Source: Procambarus clarkii
Lineage: Eukaryota; Arthropoda; Malacostraca; Decapoda; Cambaridae
Direction: 5' to 3'
DNA length: 64,000 nucleotides
Assembly: GCF_040958095.1 (NCBI RefSeq)
Contig: NC_091198.1
Location: 35,309,527-35,373,526 of the forward strand
The notes under the pieces are model-generated. The model was given only the letters and a program-made list of their open reading frames with translations. It was not told the origin of the DNA and did not search any database. Position 1 is the stretch's first letter. Each line of letters opens with the position of its first letter. A program made the position numbers and the translations under genes. Below, one piece after another: positions 34,602 to 45,639 of the stretch.

Positions 34602-34857
34602 TTTTTTTTTTTTTTTAGATATATACAAGAGTTGTTACATTCTTGTACAGCCACTAGTACGCGTAGCGTTTCGGGCAGGTCGATCCCTGGAATACGATCC
34701 CCGCCGCAAAGAATCGTTGTTATAACCAAGTACACATTTTACTATTGCGTTAAACAAAGGCTACAGTTAAGGATTTGTGCCCAGTAAATCCTCCCTGGCC
34801 AGAATACGAACCCATGACAAAGCGCTCGTGGAACGCCAGGCGAGTGTTTTACCACTA
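34602..34857 (-). mobile_element. tRNA-derived SINE with a LINE-C-like tail
   Basis: Read on the minus strand from 34857: a tRNA-like head (TAGTGGTAAAACACTCGCC, then a B-box GGTTCGTATTC near 34806), a body found again at 63816-64000 (GTAAAATGTGTACTTGG), then CCCGAAACGCTACGCGTACT and an A15 tail at 34616-34602. The outermost head is cut off at 34858, where an LTR begins. SINEs are copied by RNA polymerase III promoters and moved by LINE enzymes. Here the 3' part closely matches the LINE-C 3' end at 36250-36360. Confidence 0.85.
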
Positions 34858-35074
34858 TGTCATGTTCACAGAAAATGGTACCATCCGTTTTCTATGTGCG
34901 GCGGCTCAGACGCCAGAGAGAGAGAGAGAGAGGTAAACAAGAGCGTACAGGACGCCCGCCAAGCTTGGAAGCTACTAGTCATATAATCGTTTATAAGTAT
35001 TAAAGTCAGTAACCAAGCAATGACTTTATATCAACCCTACAACCATGACTTCCTCAGTAACACACAACACCACA
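34858..35074 (+). repeat. 5' LTR of the second gypsy-like element (about 217 bp)
   Basis: Begins TGTCATGTTCACAGAAAATG and ends ACAACACCACA. Its match at 43749-43958 differs by scattered bases and a longer (GA)n run here (34914-34932), so this element is clearly older than the one at 15998. Confidence 0.8.
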
Positions 35075-35127
35075 GTACCATAATAGGCTGATGGAACTAG
35101 ATATCATTGAACCAGTAACAGGCCCAA

Positions 35128-35463
35128 CACCATGGGCCAGTGAATAGAACCAGTGAAGAGCAGAGGTGCCATAGACACAATCAGAGAACACTGTATAAAC
35201 ATCAGAGGTCCGCGGTTGTTCAACGTCCTCCCAGCAAGCATAAGAAATATTGCCGGAACAACCGTGGACATTTTCAAGAGGAAACTAGATTTATTCCTCC
35301 AAGGAGTGCCGTACCAACCGGGCTGTGGTGGGTATGTGGGCCTGCGGGCCGCTCCAAGCAACAGCCTGGTGGACCAAACTCTCACAAGTCAAGCCTGGCC
35401 TCGGGCCGGGCTTGGGGAGTAGAAGAACTCCCAGAACCCCATCAACCAGGTATCAACCAGGTA
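35128..35463 (+). mobile_element. LINE-E 3' fragment inside gypsy RT
   Basis: Matches 47960-48288 (VKSRGA and NIRGPRLFNVLPASIRN residues and the downstream GCCGCTCCAAGCAACAGCC region) and ends in two AACCAGGTATC units. Flanks CATGGGCCAGT and CATGGGTAAGC suggest an imperfect duplication of about 10 bp. Confidence 0.85.
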
Positions 35464-35832
35464 TCATGGGTAAGCCCAATTGTCACTCCACCAAAGCCGA
35501 AGAATCCAGATGAGATACGCATTTGTGTGAACATGCGTGTTCCCAACAAGGCAATAATGCGTGAACGCCATCCTACACCCACTGTAGATGATATGATATA
35601 CCGCCTGAATGGTGCAACTGTATTCCGCAAGTTAGATTTAAACAAGGGCTATCATCAGCTTGAACTTGATGATGAATGTCGCTTCATCACAACGTTTACG
35701 ACACATCGAGGTCTGTATAGGTACAAGCGCCTGATTTTTGGTATTAACAGTGCTGCCGAGGTATTCCAGCACATCATCAGCCAGGTATTGCAAGATATAC
35801 CTAATGCTGAGAACATGTACACCATGAACATT

Positions 35833-36370
35833 GAACATGAACATTGCTACCCAATCTCCCAACCTTTTTGTTCCCAATTTGAACATCTTTACCATTGAGA
35901 TCATTGCTGTTTTCTTATATGTGCTGCCATTCTATTGTATGGTGTTTATAAATCGTGTTTATCTGTATCTTTTGCTACCCAGTCTCCCAATCTTTATGTA
36001 CCCATTCTGAACATCTTTACCATTGTGATCATTGCTGTCTTATATGTGCTGTCAATCTGCTGTATGGTGTCTATTAATCTTGTTTAAATTACTAATCAAG
36101 CTGTCAATGTAATCAATCAGAGCTTTAATATAACAATGTGCTTTAATATACTTACTTATCTCTCTCATCTCATTTTTCTCTTGTAATGTATCTTTCATTT
36201 ATCAATTCTGATTGAACTTACCTACTTAAAATTATCTGCTAGATTAAGGACCTGCCCGAAACGCTGCGCGTACTAGTGGCTTTACAAGAATGTAAATACT
36301 GTCCTATCCAATGTATTCTCACAAACCCAATGTACCTTCTTGTATATATATAAATAAATAAAATAAATAA
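35833..36370 (+). mobile_element. LINE-C 3' untranslated end inside gypsy RT
   Basis: Non-coding LINE-C tail with an internal duplication (two copies of TGCTACCCA...CTCCCAA...GAACATCTTTACCATT), the GACCTGCCCGAAACGCTGCG box and an (ATAAA)n end. It sits between the codons for MYTM and SDDIII, directly beside the RT catalytic motif of the host element. Confidence 0.87.
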
Positions 36371-37993
36371 ATAAATAAATGTCTGATGACATCATTATTT
36401 ATGGCCGTACCCAAGCTGAACACGACAAAGCTCTTCGTGCAACGTTGCAACGCCTACGAGACAAAAATCTGACGCTAAGCCGAGAAAAGTGAGTTCAATC
36501 AACATAAAATTGAATTCTTTGGACATGTACTTAGTGACAAAGATCTGTCTCCAGATCCTAAGAAAGTTGCAGATATCAAGAATGCTGCACCTCCTTCAAC
36601 GTCCACTGAAGTACATAGTTTTCTGGGAATGGCAAACTACTGTTCTCGCTTCATTCCAGATTTTGCTACCATTACGAAGCCTCTACGTGAGCTCCTGAAG
36701 AAAAATGCATTATGGTACTGAAGCGATATCGAGCAAAATGCATTTGATGCTGTGAAAGATGCACTAGTAGAGAATGCGACTGCTGCGTACTTTGATCCAT
36801 CAATGGACACTGAGTTAACGGTGGATGCTAGTCCTGTTGGTTTAGGTGCTGTGTTAGCCCAACACAAACCTGGTCTACCAGATTCCAGAGTAGTAATTGC
36901 CTACGCCAGCCGTTCTCTCACAGATGTAGAGCAACGATACAGTCAGACAGAGAAGGAAGCTCTAGCTCTTGTATGGAGCTGTGAACACTTCAATGTGTAT
37001 CTGCTTGGTGCACCCTTCACCACGATAGTCACTGACCACAAACCGTTGGAGACCATCTTCAATAATCCAGAGTCCAAACCACCAGCTCGCATTGAGAGAT
37101 GGGCTCTTCGTCTGCAACCATATAACTTTACGGTGAAATACAAGCCGGGTGCAGGCAATCCCGCTGATTACATCAGTCGACATCCTGCCAACAGTTTCAC
37201 CATCACCAAGCATCAGCAAGTTGCCGAGGAATATGTACACTCTGTAACCTGTGATGCAGTCCCTAAGGCTCTCACTCTTGATGAAATCCGTACTGCAACC
37301 CTAGAGGACCCAACTCTGCAAGCAACAGTGGAGGCATTGACTAAGAAAAAGTTTCCACGTATCCCACCCTCAGGAGTTGACCAAGATGCATTCAAAGCAC
37401 TTGAACGCATCCAGACAAAATTAAGTGTTACGCAACAACGCAACACCGTGCTGCGAGGTACTCGTATCGTCATTCCAGCAGTTCTCCAGCATCGTGCTCT
37501 GAAGCTTGCACATCAAGGACACCAAGGTCTTGTTAGGACCAAACAGCTGCTACGAGAAAAGGTGTGGTTTCCTGGCATTGATCGTCAAGCAAAGGACATG
37601 CATGATGCCTGTGTCCCTTGCCAAGCTGCAGTGGATACTTCAAGACCAGCACCTCTACAACCTTCACCACTACCTGCTGTACCATGGACGGAGGTAGCGA
37701 TGGACTTCTGCGGACCGCTATCAACTGGAGAGTACTTGATGGTAGTCATTGATGATTACTCACGTTATCCAGAAGTAGAAATCATCACTTCCACATCTGC
37801 AAAGGCTGTCATCCCGAAGCTCGACAAGATCTTTTCAAATTTTGGCATTCCTGAAGTTGTCAAGACGGACAATGGACCGCCATTCAATGGACAAGATTTC
37901 GTCAACTTTGCTGAGCATATTGAATTCAAACACCACCGTGTGATGCCACTACATCCTCAAGCAAATGGAGAAGTTAAGAGATTCATGCAACCT

Positions 37994-38082
37994 GAGAGAT
38001 TCTGGGGGTGGAGGCCTTGTCGAGGACCGGGCCGCGGGGACACTAAAGCCCCGAAATCATCTCAAGATAAGATCAAGATAAG
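37994..38082 (+). mobile_element. 89-bp insert with AACCT target duplication
   Basis: AACCT is repeated at 37989-37993 and 38083-38087. The insert reads GAGATTCTGGGGGTGGAGGC, passes through a GC-rich CCGGGCCGCGGGGAC, and ends with AAGATAAGATCAAGATAAG, a short tandem tail like those left by LINE-type insertion. With its duplication it adds 94 bases, which shifts the integrase frame. Confidence 0.8.
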
Positions 38083-38689
38083 AACCTCTCATGAAAGCGG
38101 TACGCTGTGCTCATGCCGAAGGACGATCCTGGAAACAAGCTATGTATGCTTTTCTCAGGAACTACCGTGCAACACCGCATGGAACACTGGGCAAGTCGCC
38201 TGGCGAACTTTTATTTGGACGTCCTATGAGAATCACACTACCCGTCATGCCAGCCGAGGTAACGGATAAACGTCTTGCTCAGAAGGATGCACTAGCCAAG
38301 GGCAAAATGAAAATTGCTCATGATCAACGTGCAAAGGAACAATTCATAAAGGTTGGAGATACTGTTCTCGTTAAAAAGAAAAAAGAGGGATAGCTAGATA
38401 TACCGTATGATACAAAACCATATAAAGAAATTAGTGTAAAAGGAACTATGGTAACAACTAGTAATAGAGATCATAGTATAACACATAATATGGCTTATTT
38501 CAAAGTGATTCCAACTAGTGTAGAAAATGATGAAGTGCAAAGTCGTACAAACGATAAAGAAAAAATGAGTTATAACTCAATAAACAATTCATCAAGGGAT
38601 GTTCTTATATTTAAGGACTCTCGTCCTAAACGTCATGTTAAACGCCCTACGCGATATGATGATTAATTGTGTTCCTATGTAATGCAAAG

Positions 38690-38734
38690 TATTTACTATA
38701 GTATTTACAAAGTATTTACAAAGTATTTACAAAC
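38690..38734. repeat. Short tandem AAAGTATTTAC repeat
   Basis: Four near-identical copies of an 11-bp unit between the gypsy coding end and a LINE-C piece. Confidence 0.85.
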
Positions 38735-39371
38735 CAACACCTCAAACCAATTCTATTGCTGACGACACAACCTTCATTTACTCCAGTCCTGACCCCCTTG
38801 CTCTAAATGCCACAGTAAATACTGAGCTAAATAAAGTCCATCTTTGGCTAACTGCCAACAAACTCACCCTTAACATTGACAAAACTTTCTATATTCTGTT
38901 TGGCAATAAATCCTCTAACCAAATAAATCTCAAAATAAACAATACCCAAATTTGTAACAAATTAGATGGCAAATTCCTTGGCATTCTCATTGACCACAAG
39001 CTGAATTTCCAGGGACACATTCTGAATATATCAAAAAAAGTTTCAAAAACTGTGGGCATTCTTTCTAAGATCAGATATTATGTACCACGCCCTGCCCTGG
39101 TGACTCTCTATTACTCCCTTATCTATCCATATCTCAACTATGGTATTTGTGCTTGGGGCTCTACTACCCAAAATCACTTACGTCCTCTAATTACTCAACA
39201 CAAAGCTGCTATTAGGACAATATCCAACTCTGGCCCCAGACATCACTCGGTACCCCTACTCAAATCTCTGAATATGTTAGACATTAAGTCACTGCACATT
39301 CTCTCATGTGTATTATACATATATAAAACGCTAAACTATAATGCCAATCCTGATCTCAAAAGCTTCATAGA
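38735..39371 (+). pseudogene. LINE-C copy 1, RT palm to C-terminus, first part
   Basis: Starts just before the catalytic ADDTTFIYS box (with a missing T that breaks the frame directly upstream) and continues through LTLNIDKTFYILFG, GKFLGILIDHKLNF and LIYPYLNYGICAWGS to LNYNANPDLKSFIE at 39371. There a minus-strand LINE-C copy is inserted. The remainder is at 42925-43450. Confidence 0.88.
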
Positions 39372-42300
39372 ATTTATTTATTTATTTATTTATATATATA
39401 CAAGAAGGTACATTGGGTTTGTGAGAATACATTGGATAGTACAGTATTTACATTCTTGTAAAGCCACTAGTACGCGCAGCGTTTCGGGCAAGTCCTTAAT
39501 CTAGCAGATAATTTTAAGTAGGTAATTTCAATCAGAATTGATAAATGATAAAGATACATTACAAGAGAAAAATGAGATGAGAGAGATAAGTAGGTATATT
39601 AAAGCACATTGTTATATTAAAGCTCTGATTAATTACATTGACAGCTTGATTAGTAATTTAAACAAGGTTAATAACCACCATACAGCAGATTGACAGCACA
39701 TATAAGACAGCAATGATCACAATGGTAAACATGTTCAGATTGGGTACATAAAGATTGGGAGACTGGGTAGCAAAAGATACAGATAAACAAGATTTATAAA
39801 CACCATACAACAGATTGGCAGCACATATAAGAAAACAGCAATGATCACAATGGTAAAGATGTTCAAATTGGGAACATAAAGGTTGGGAGATTGGGTAGCA
39901 ATTGATACAGTGCAATTTTAAGGCAAAAAGTGAAAAACTATGAAGATGAAATTAGGTATTTTTTAGTATTGATTTTGAATGATGTAAAAGTTGGACAGCT
40001 TTTCAATTCAGTAGGGAGTGAGTTCCATAAACTGGGTCCCTTTATTTGCATAGAGTGTTTACACAGATTAAGTTTAACTCTGGGGATATCAAAGAGATAT
40101 TTATTTCTGGTGTGGTGATAATGGGTCCTATTACATCTGTCCAAGAAGAGTTTCAGACAAGGATTTGCATTTAAGAACAGGGTTTTGTAAATGTAGTTGA
40201 CACAAGAGAATTTGTGGAGTTAGATTATGTTTAGCATGTTTAGGGAGTTAAACAAGGGGGCTGTGTGTTGTCTGAAAGCCGAATTTGATATTATTCTGAT
40301 AGCAGATTTTTGCTGAGTAATGATGGACTTGAGGTGGTTTGCAGTGGTTGAACCCCATGCACAGATACCATAGTTGAGATAGGGATAGATTAGTGCATAA
40401 TATAGAGAGATGAGAGCAGAGTTAGGAACATAATATCTGATTTTGGAGAGTATACCAACTGTTTTAGAGACTTTCTTAGTTATGTGTTGTATGTGGGTAC
40501 TGAAGTTGAGTCTCTTGTCTAGGAATATGCCAAGAAACTTTCCATCATTTTTATTGCTAATGTTTACATTGTCAATCTGAAGCTGAATTGCATTTGTAGA
40601 TTTGCTTCCAAATAGGATGTAGTAGGTCTTTTCTATATTAAGTGTTAGTTTGTTGGTTGACATCCATAAGTGGACTTTTTTTAGTTCAATATTAACAACA
40701 TTATTTAGTGTATGTGGGTTGGGGTTGGAGTAGATGAGGGTAGTATCATCAGCAAACAAAATAGGTTTCAGAATGTTAGAGACATTAGGCAGATCATTAA
40801 TGTATATAAGAAAAAGAAGAGGTCCCAAGATGCTGCCCTGTGGCACTCCAACAGTTATTGGTAGAATGGGAGAGATTATATTATTGATGGCTACACATTG
40901 GTGTCTATCACTAAGATAGGATTGGATATAGTCCAGTGCATGGCCTCGGATTCCATAATGATGGAGTTTACTTAAGAGGTAATCGTGATTAACAGTATCA
41001 AAGGCCTTTCTCAGGTCAATGAAGAGTCCAATTGGAAACTCATTTTTGTCAAGAGCTGAGTAAATTATATCAAGGAGACTAATAATTGCATCGTTGGTAC
41101 TCTTTTGAGAGCGGAATCCAAACTGACAGGGGCTAAGAATGTCGAATTTTACGAGATAGGAGTAGAGCTGTTTGTAGATAATTTTTTCAAATATTTTTGA
41201 TAGTATGGGTAGGTTCGATATTGGTCTATAGTTGTTTATGTCTGACGGATTACCTCCTTTATGAACTGGCGTTACTCTTGCTTTTTTAAGGATATCAGGG
41301 AAGGTATGACACTCAAGGGATTTGTTGAACAGCAGAGCTATAGGTGGCGCAAGGGCATGGGAGGCGCTCTTGTATACAATGGATGGGATTTCACTGATGT
41401 TCCCAGCTTTGGTTTTTAGTGAGTGTATGATGGACACAACATCTGTCGGGCTGACTGGTGAGAGGAGAAGAGAGTTTGGATAGCAACCTGAGAGATATGT
41501 GTTGATATGTGTCTGAGTCTGTGGGATTTTACTTGCAAGGTTAGCACCAATCGATGAAAAGAAGCTATTAAATTCATTCGCCATTTCTAAGTCAGATGAC
41601 AGTGTAAGGCCATCCTTAGAGAGTGTTATCTGGTTGTGGGAGTGTTGTTTAGTTCCCAAGATGTTAGAGATGGTATTCCATGTGCTTTTCATGTTGCCTT
41701 TTGCTTCTTTGAACCTAGTCTCATAATATGAAAGTTTTGCTTTTATGATACTGGTAAGCACTGATGAGTACCTTTTAACTACTTCCACTGAAACTAGGCC
41801 ACTCCTAAATTTCTTTTCGTATTCATGTTTTTTGTTGATTGATTTAATTATGCCACTTGTGAGCCACGGGTTATTTTTTCTTTTATCAGTTACTTGTTTG
41901 GTAAGGAGGGGACAGTGAGTGTTGTAGAGGCTTAGAGTTTTGGAGAGAAAGAGGTTAGTTGATGAGTTTATATCCTGTGAATTATTAAATTCAGATTCCC
42001 AGTTAATATTGTGAAGTGCATTAGAGAGATTGCCTAAAGCTGATTCACTATGTAGCCTGAATGAAAGTTTTTTGGTTTCTGGTGGTGATGTGTCAATGTT
42101 TGCTATGAGGAAAGTAGGATAGTGGTCAGTTGTTCTGTCATAAATTACCCCAGATGTAAGGGGAGCTGTTATATTAGTCCATAGGTGATCCAGGGTAGTG
42201 GCAGATGTTTGAGTGACTCGGGTGGGCTTGGTGATTGTGGGGATTAACATACAGGAGTGCATGCTGTTACGGAAATAGTCAACTTGAGGGTTGTTTTGAA

Positions 42301-42900
42301 GACCCGGGTCAATATTGAAATCACCTCCCAGAATAATGTGATTTTTGTTGAGATTGTTATTTATGATAAGATTCCTTACATTGTCAGAGAATAAAGCTAT
42401 GTTGGTATTAGGAAATCTATAGATGGCACCGATTATCAGGGAGGATTTAAGGGATTTACTGGAGAACTTGGCAAAGGTATATTCACAATAGTCGTCTCTA
42501 TCACTAATGACACTATTGCAAGTGAAGGTATCTTTGTAATATATTGCTGTACCGCCACCTTTTTTATTAGGCCTGCAGTTATGAATGGCTTTATAACCAG
42601 CTAAATTGTAGAGTTGGGTATAGTCATTACTTAGCCAAGTTTCTGTTAAAATGATGAAAGATAATTTAGTACCTAGTGCTGTAAGAAGTACATTTATATC
42701 ATCAAAATGTTTACCAAGTGACCTAACATTTTGGTTGTAAACTGATAAGCAGGTGCTATTTAATAGTTTGTTTTTTGCAAGATTTGCTGTGTAATACCTG
42801 CAATAATGATGATCAATGTGCTGATTTGTGTGGATATGGGACAGAAGATTTCTATCTGGATCAATATCAGTAAGCATATAGATACAATAATGTCACGATA
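39372..42900 (-). mobile_element. LINE-C copy 2, inserted within copy 1
   Basis: A 3.5-kb minus-strand element: ORF2 (42877 down to about 39925), a 3' untranslated region with the internal duplication also seen at 35833-36060, the CCCGAAACGCTGCGCGTACT box (39467-39490) and an (ATAAA)n end at 39372-39400. No ORF1 is present, so it is 5' truncated or belongs to a family whose ORF1 lies further upstream. Confidence 0.88.
39925..42877 (-). pseudogene. LINE-C ORF2: endonuclease and reverse transcriptase
   Basis: 885 open codons from 42877 to 40220. The endonuclease has YNQNVRSLGKHFDDINV, LTETWLS, GGDFNID and TTDHYPTFL. A linker follows, then RT with NNYRPISNLPILSKIFE, FGFRSQKSTND, FIDLRKAFDTVNHDYL, VGVPQGSILGPLLF and FADDTTLIYS. 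A TAA at 40220-40222 stops it after NSLNMLNII, but homologous codons go on in the same frame (CNRTHYHHTRNKYLFDIP) to about 39925. So one nonsense change is the only break seen. No RNase H. The domain set and motifs place it in the broad Jockey/CR1 group. It makes element cDNA at a nicked target. Confidence 0.88.
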
Positions 42901-42924
42901 CAATAAGATAAGCAATTTCAGGGA

Positions 42925-43450
42925 CAGATGAAAACTAAATCTGCTGTAAAAGTAACAGAACCCATGAGCACCACACCAGAAATAAATACAGTTTTGATAT
43001 TCCTAGAGTACGACTTAATCAAACTAGAAATGCTCTACAAATCAAGGGGCCCAGAATGTGGAATGACCTTCCCAACCATGTTAAAGACTGTACCTCTCTC
43101 AACCAGTTTAAGATAAAAACGAAGCTATACCTAATAAATTCCCTGTAACCTACCTTACCCTTCTATTGTCAACCAATGTCTGTTTTTTTAAAGAGCGCTG
43201 TTTGTCGACATAATTGTATTTGTTCTGCTTTTTCAGCTATGTTTTAATTTCTTGTTTTCATTCTACTCATTATGCTCAATTAGTATTAAGCTTGTCATTT
43301 AAGTTTATCATGCCCGAAACGCTTTGCGTAATAGTGGCTTTAGGCATTGTATGTACTAGATCTACCTATAAGTCAACCAATCTTTGTAAAAATTTATTGT
43401 ATGTATGTACCTTACCTAAATAAACATTTTATTTTATTTTATTTATTTTT
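42925..43450 (+). mobile_element. LINE-C copy 1, second part with 3' end
   Basis: Resumes the coding end (NRTHEHHTRNKYSFDIPRV, KGPRMWNDLP) with a stop at about 43150, then a 3' untranslated region with GCCCGAAACGCTTTGCGTAA and a (TTTTA)n end. The tail box is a variant of that in LINE-C copy 2, which marks a sister subfamily. Confidence 0.85.
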
Positions 43451-43748
43451 TACTGGTTATGCTGAACTAAATTTAATATTGTTTGAATAATGCAAATCTC
43501 TCATTCAATATTTTGTAACTTTGTATTACAGTTTCTTTCATTTTTGTTTAACATTGCATTTGTATTTTTAACATTGAAATCCTTTGTGGAAAAGATTAAG
43601 TTGTTTAAATTCTTTGTGTGCTTAATTAATGTTAAATGTATACAATATCTCTTGATATGTTAATAACTTACTTTGTGTCAATAACTTTGCCTTGTGCTAC
43701 AAGCATGGTAGACATCCTGTATTCATTCTTTTTAAAGAAAAGGAGAGA
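43451..43748 (+). other. Non-coding 3' part of the second gypsy-like element
   Basis: AT-rich DNA without a gene, ending in the purine run AAAGAAAAGGAGAGA (43734-43748), which serves as polypurine tract directly before the 3' LTR. Confidence 0.65.
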
Positions 43749-43958
43749 TGTCATGTTCATAAAAAACGGTACCATCCGTTTGTATGTGCTGCGGCTCAGA
43801 CGCCAGCAAAGAGAGGTAAGCAAGAGCGTACAGGACGCCCGCCAAGCTTGGTAGCTACTAGTCATGTAATCGTTTATAAGTATTAAAGTCAGTAACCAAG
43901 CAATGGCTTTATATCAACCCTACAACCAAGACTTCCTCAGCTACACACAAACACCACA
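43749..43958 (+). repeat. 3' LTR of the second gypsy-like element (about 210 bp)
   Basis: TGTCATGTTCATAAAAAACG ... ACACCACA, matching 34858-35074 with scattered differences. LINE-D sequence follows at once. Confidence 0.8.
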
Positions 43959-45625
43959 GTCACGGCGCTAGGAGAGGTGGCAGCAAACCAGGCGACCTTA
44001 GAAGGGTTCGAAATTACAAGAAATGAGGTCAAGAGGCACCTATTGGAGCTGGACGTGAGAAAGGCTGTTGGACCGGACGGAATCGCACCATGGGTATTAA
44101 AAAGAGTGTGCAGGAGCATTTTGTTTGCCACTCTCCATAGTGTACAGTTGGTCACTGGAAATGGGAGACCTACCAGATATATAGAAGATGGCTAATGTAG
44201 TCCCAATATATAAAAAGGGTGACAGACAAGAGGCACTGAACTACAGGCCAGTGTCCTTAATCTGTATACCATGCAAGGTGATGGAGAAGACCGTGAGAAG
44301 AAACCTAGTAACACATCTTGAGAGAAGGGACTTCGTGACAAATCGCCAACATGGGTTCAGGGAGGGTAAATCATGCCTTACAGGCTTAATAGAATTCTAC
44401 GATCAGGTGACAAAGATTAAGCAAGAAAGAGAAGGATGGGCGGACTGCATTTTTTTGGACTGTCGGAAAGCCTTTGACACAGTGCCCCATAAAAGGCTGA
44501 TGCATAAGCTGGAGAAACAGGCAGGAGTAACTGGTAGGGCGCTCCAGTGGATAAAGGAGTACCAAAGCAATAGGAAGCAGAGAGTTACAGTGAGGGGTGA
44601 GACCTCAGAATGGCGGGAAGTCCCCAGTGGAGTCCCACAGGGCTCTGTACTCGGGCCTATCCTGTTTCTGATATACGCAAATGATCTCCCGGAGGGTATA
44701 GATTCATTCCTCTCAATGTTTGCTGACGACGCCAAAATTATGAGAAGGATTAAGACAGAGGAGGACAGCTCGAGGCTTCAAGAAGACCTGGACAAGCTGC
44801 AGGAATGGTCGAACAAATGGTTGTTAGAATTTAACCCAAGCAAATGTAATGTAATGAAGATATGTGTAGGGAGCAGGAGACCAGATACAAGGTATCATTT
44901 GGGAGATAAAATACTTCAAGAGTCAGAGAGAGAGAGAAAAAGACCTGGGGGTTGATATCACGCTAGACCTATCCCCTGAAGCTAATATCAAGAGGATAAC
45001 TTCAGCGGCATATGTCAGATTGGCTAACATAAGAACGGCTTTTAGAAACTTGTGTAAGGAATCTTTCAGAACATTATATACCACATATGTCAGACCAATC
45101 CTGGAGTATGCAGCCCCAGCATGGAGTCCATATCTAGTCAAGCATAAGATTAAACTGGAAAAGGTTCAAAGGTTTGCCACCAGACTAGTACCCGAGCTGA
45201 GAGGTATGAGCTACGAGGAGATACTACGGGAATTAAACCTCACGTCACTGGGAGACAGAAGAGTTAGAAGGGACATGATCACCACATACAAGATTCTCAG
45301 AGGAATTGATTGGGTAGATAAAGACAGACTTTTTAACACAAGGGGCACACGCACTAGGGGACACAGGTGGAAATTGAGTGCCGAAATGAGCCATAGAGAC
45401 GTTAGAAAGAATTTTTTCAGTGTCAGAGTAGTAGACAAATGGAATGCATTAGGAAGTGATGTGATGGAGGCTGACTCCATACACAGCTTTAAGTGCAGAT
45501 ATGATAGAGCCCAATAGGCTCAGGAATCTGTACATTAGTTGATTGACCGTTGAGAGGTGGGACCAAAGAGCCAGAGCTGAACCCCCGCAAGCACAATTAC
45601 GTGAGTACAATTAGGTGAGTACACA
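43959..45625 (+). pseudogene. LINE-D copy 1: reverse transcriptase, 5' truncated
   Basis: Begins in the linker before RT (QATLEGFEITRNEVKRHLLE), then KAVGPDGIAPW, NYRPVSLICIPCKVMEK, HGFREGKSCLTGLIEFYD, FLDCRKAFDTVPHKRL, SGVPQGSVLGPILFLIY and MFADDAKIMRRI. It is broken at about 44190 and 44935 (near a GAGAGAGAG run) and then continues through TYVRPILEYAAPAWSPYL to CRYDRAQ and a stop at 45515. The 3' end has two ACAATTAGGTGAGTAC-type units (45592-45623). No endonuclease is left. CR1-group in style. Confidence 0.88.
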
Positions 45626-45639
45626 CTGTAAGGAGCTTT

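Larger units (their letters stand above)
35085..38668 (+). pseudogene. Gypsy pol remnant: RT, RNase H, integrase
   Basis: Pieces in order: RT start (DIIEPVTGPTPWAS), cut by a LINE-E piece; RT palm (SPIVTPPKPKNPDEIR, LDLNKGYHQLEL, 35464-35832); an insert; then the SDD catalytic region (MSDDIIIYG at 36378); a frameshift near 36489; an in-frame TGA at 36719; RNase H (LTVDASPVGLGAVLAQ, EKEALALVWS, TDHKPL); integrase with HQGHQGLVRTKQLL...CVPCQ and the core Asp in MDFCGPL, Asp in KTDNGPP and Glu in NGEVKR. The integrase is then broken by an 89-bp insert with a frameshift. The C-terminus continues at 38088-38393, with a stop at 38391, and a basic tail to 38668. Integrase follows RNase H, the normal Ty3/gypsy order. 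Confidence 0.88.
34858..43958 (+). mobile_element. Second Ty3/gypsy-like element, deleted and invaded
   Basis: Short LTRs (34858-35074 and 43749-43958) frame a pol region (35085-38668) and a non-coding 3' part with a polypurine tract. Gag, protease and the RT start are gone: pol begins directly after the 5' LTR. Inserts include a LINE-E piece, a LINE-C tail, an 89-bp element and a nested pair of LINE-C copies. The left flank is SINE and the right flank is LINE-D, with no matching target duplication, so the two ends may come from different copies joined by recombination. Confidence 0.75.
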
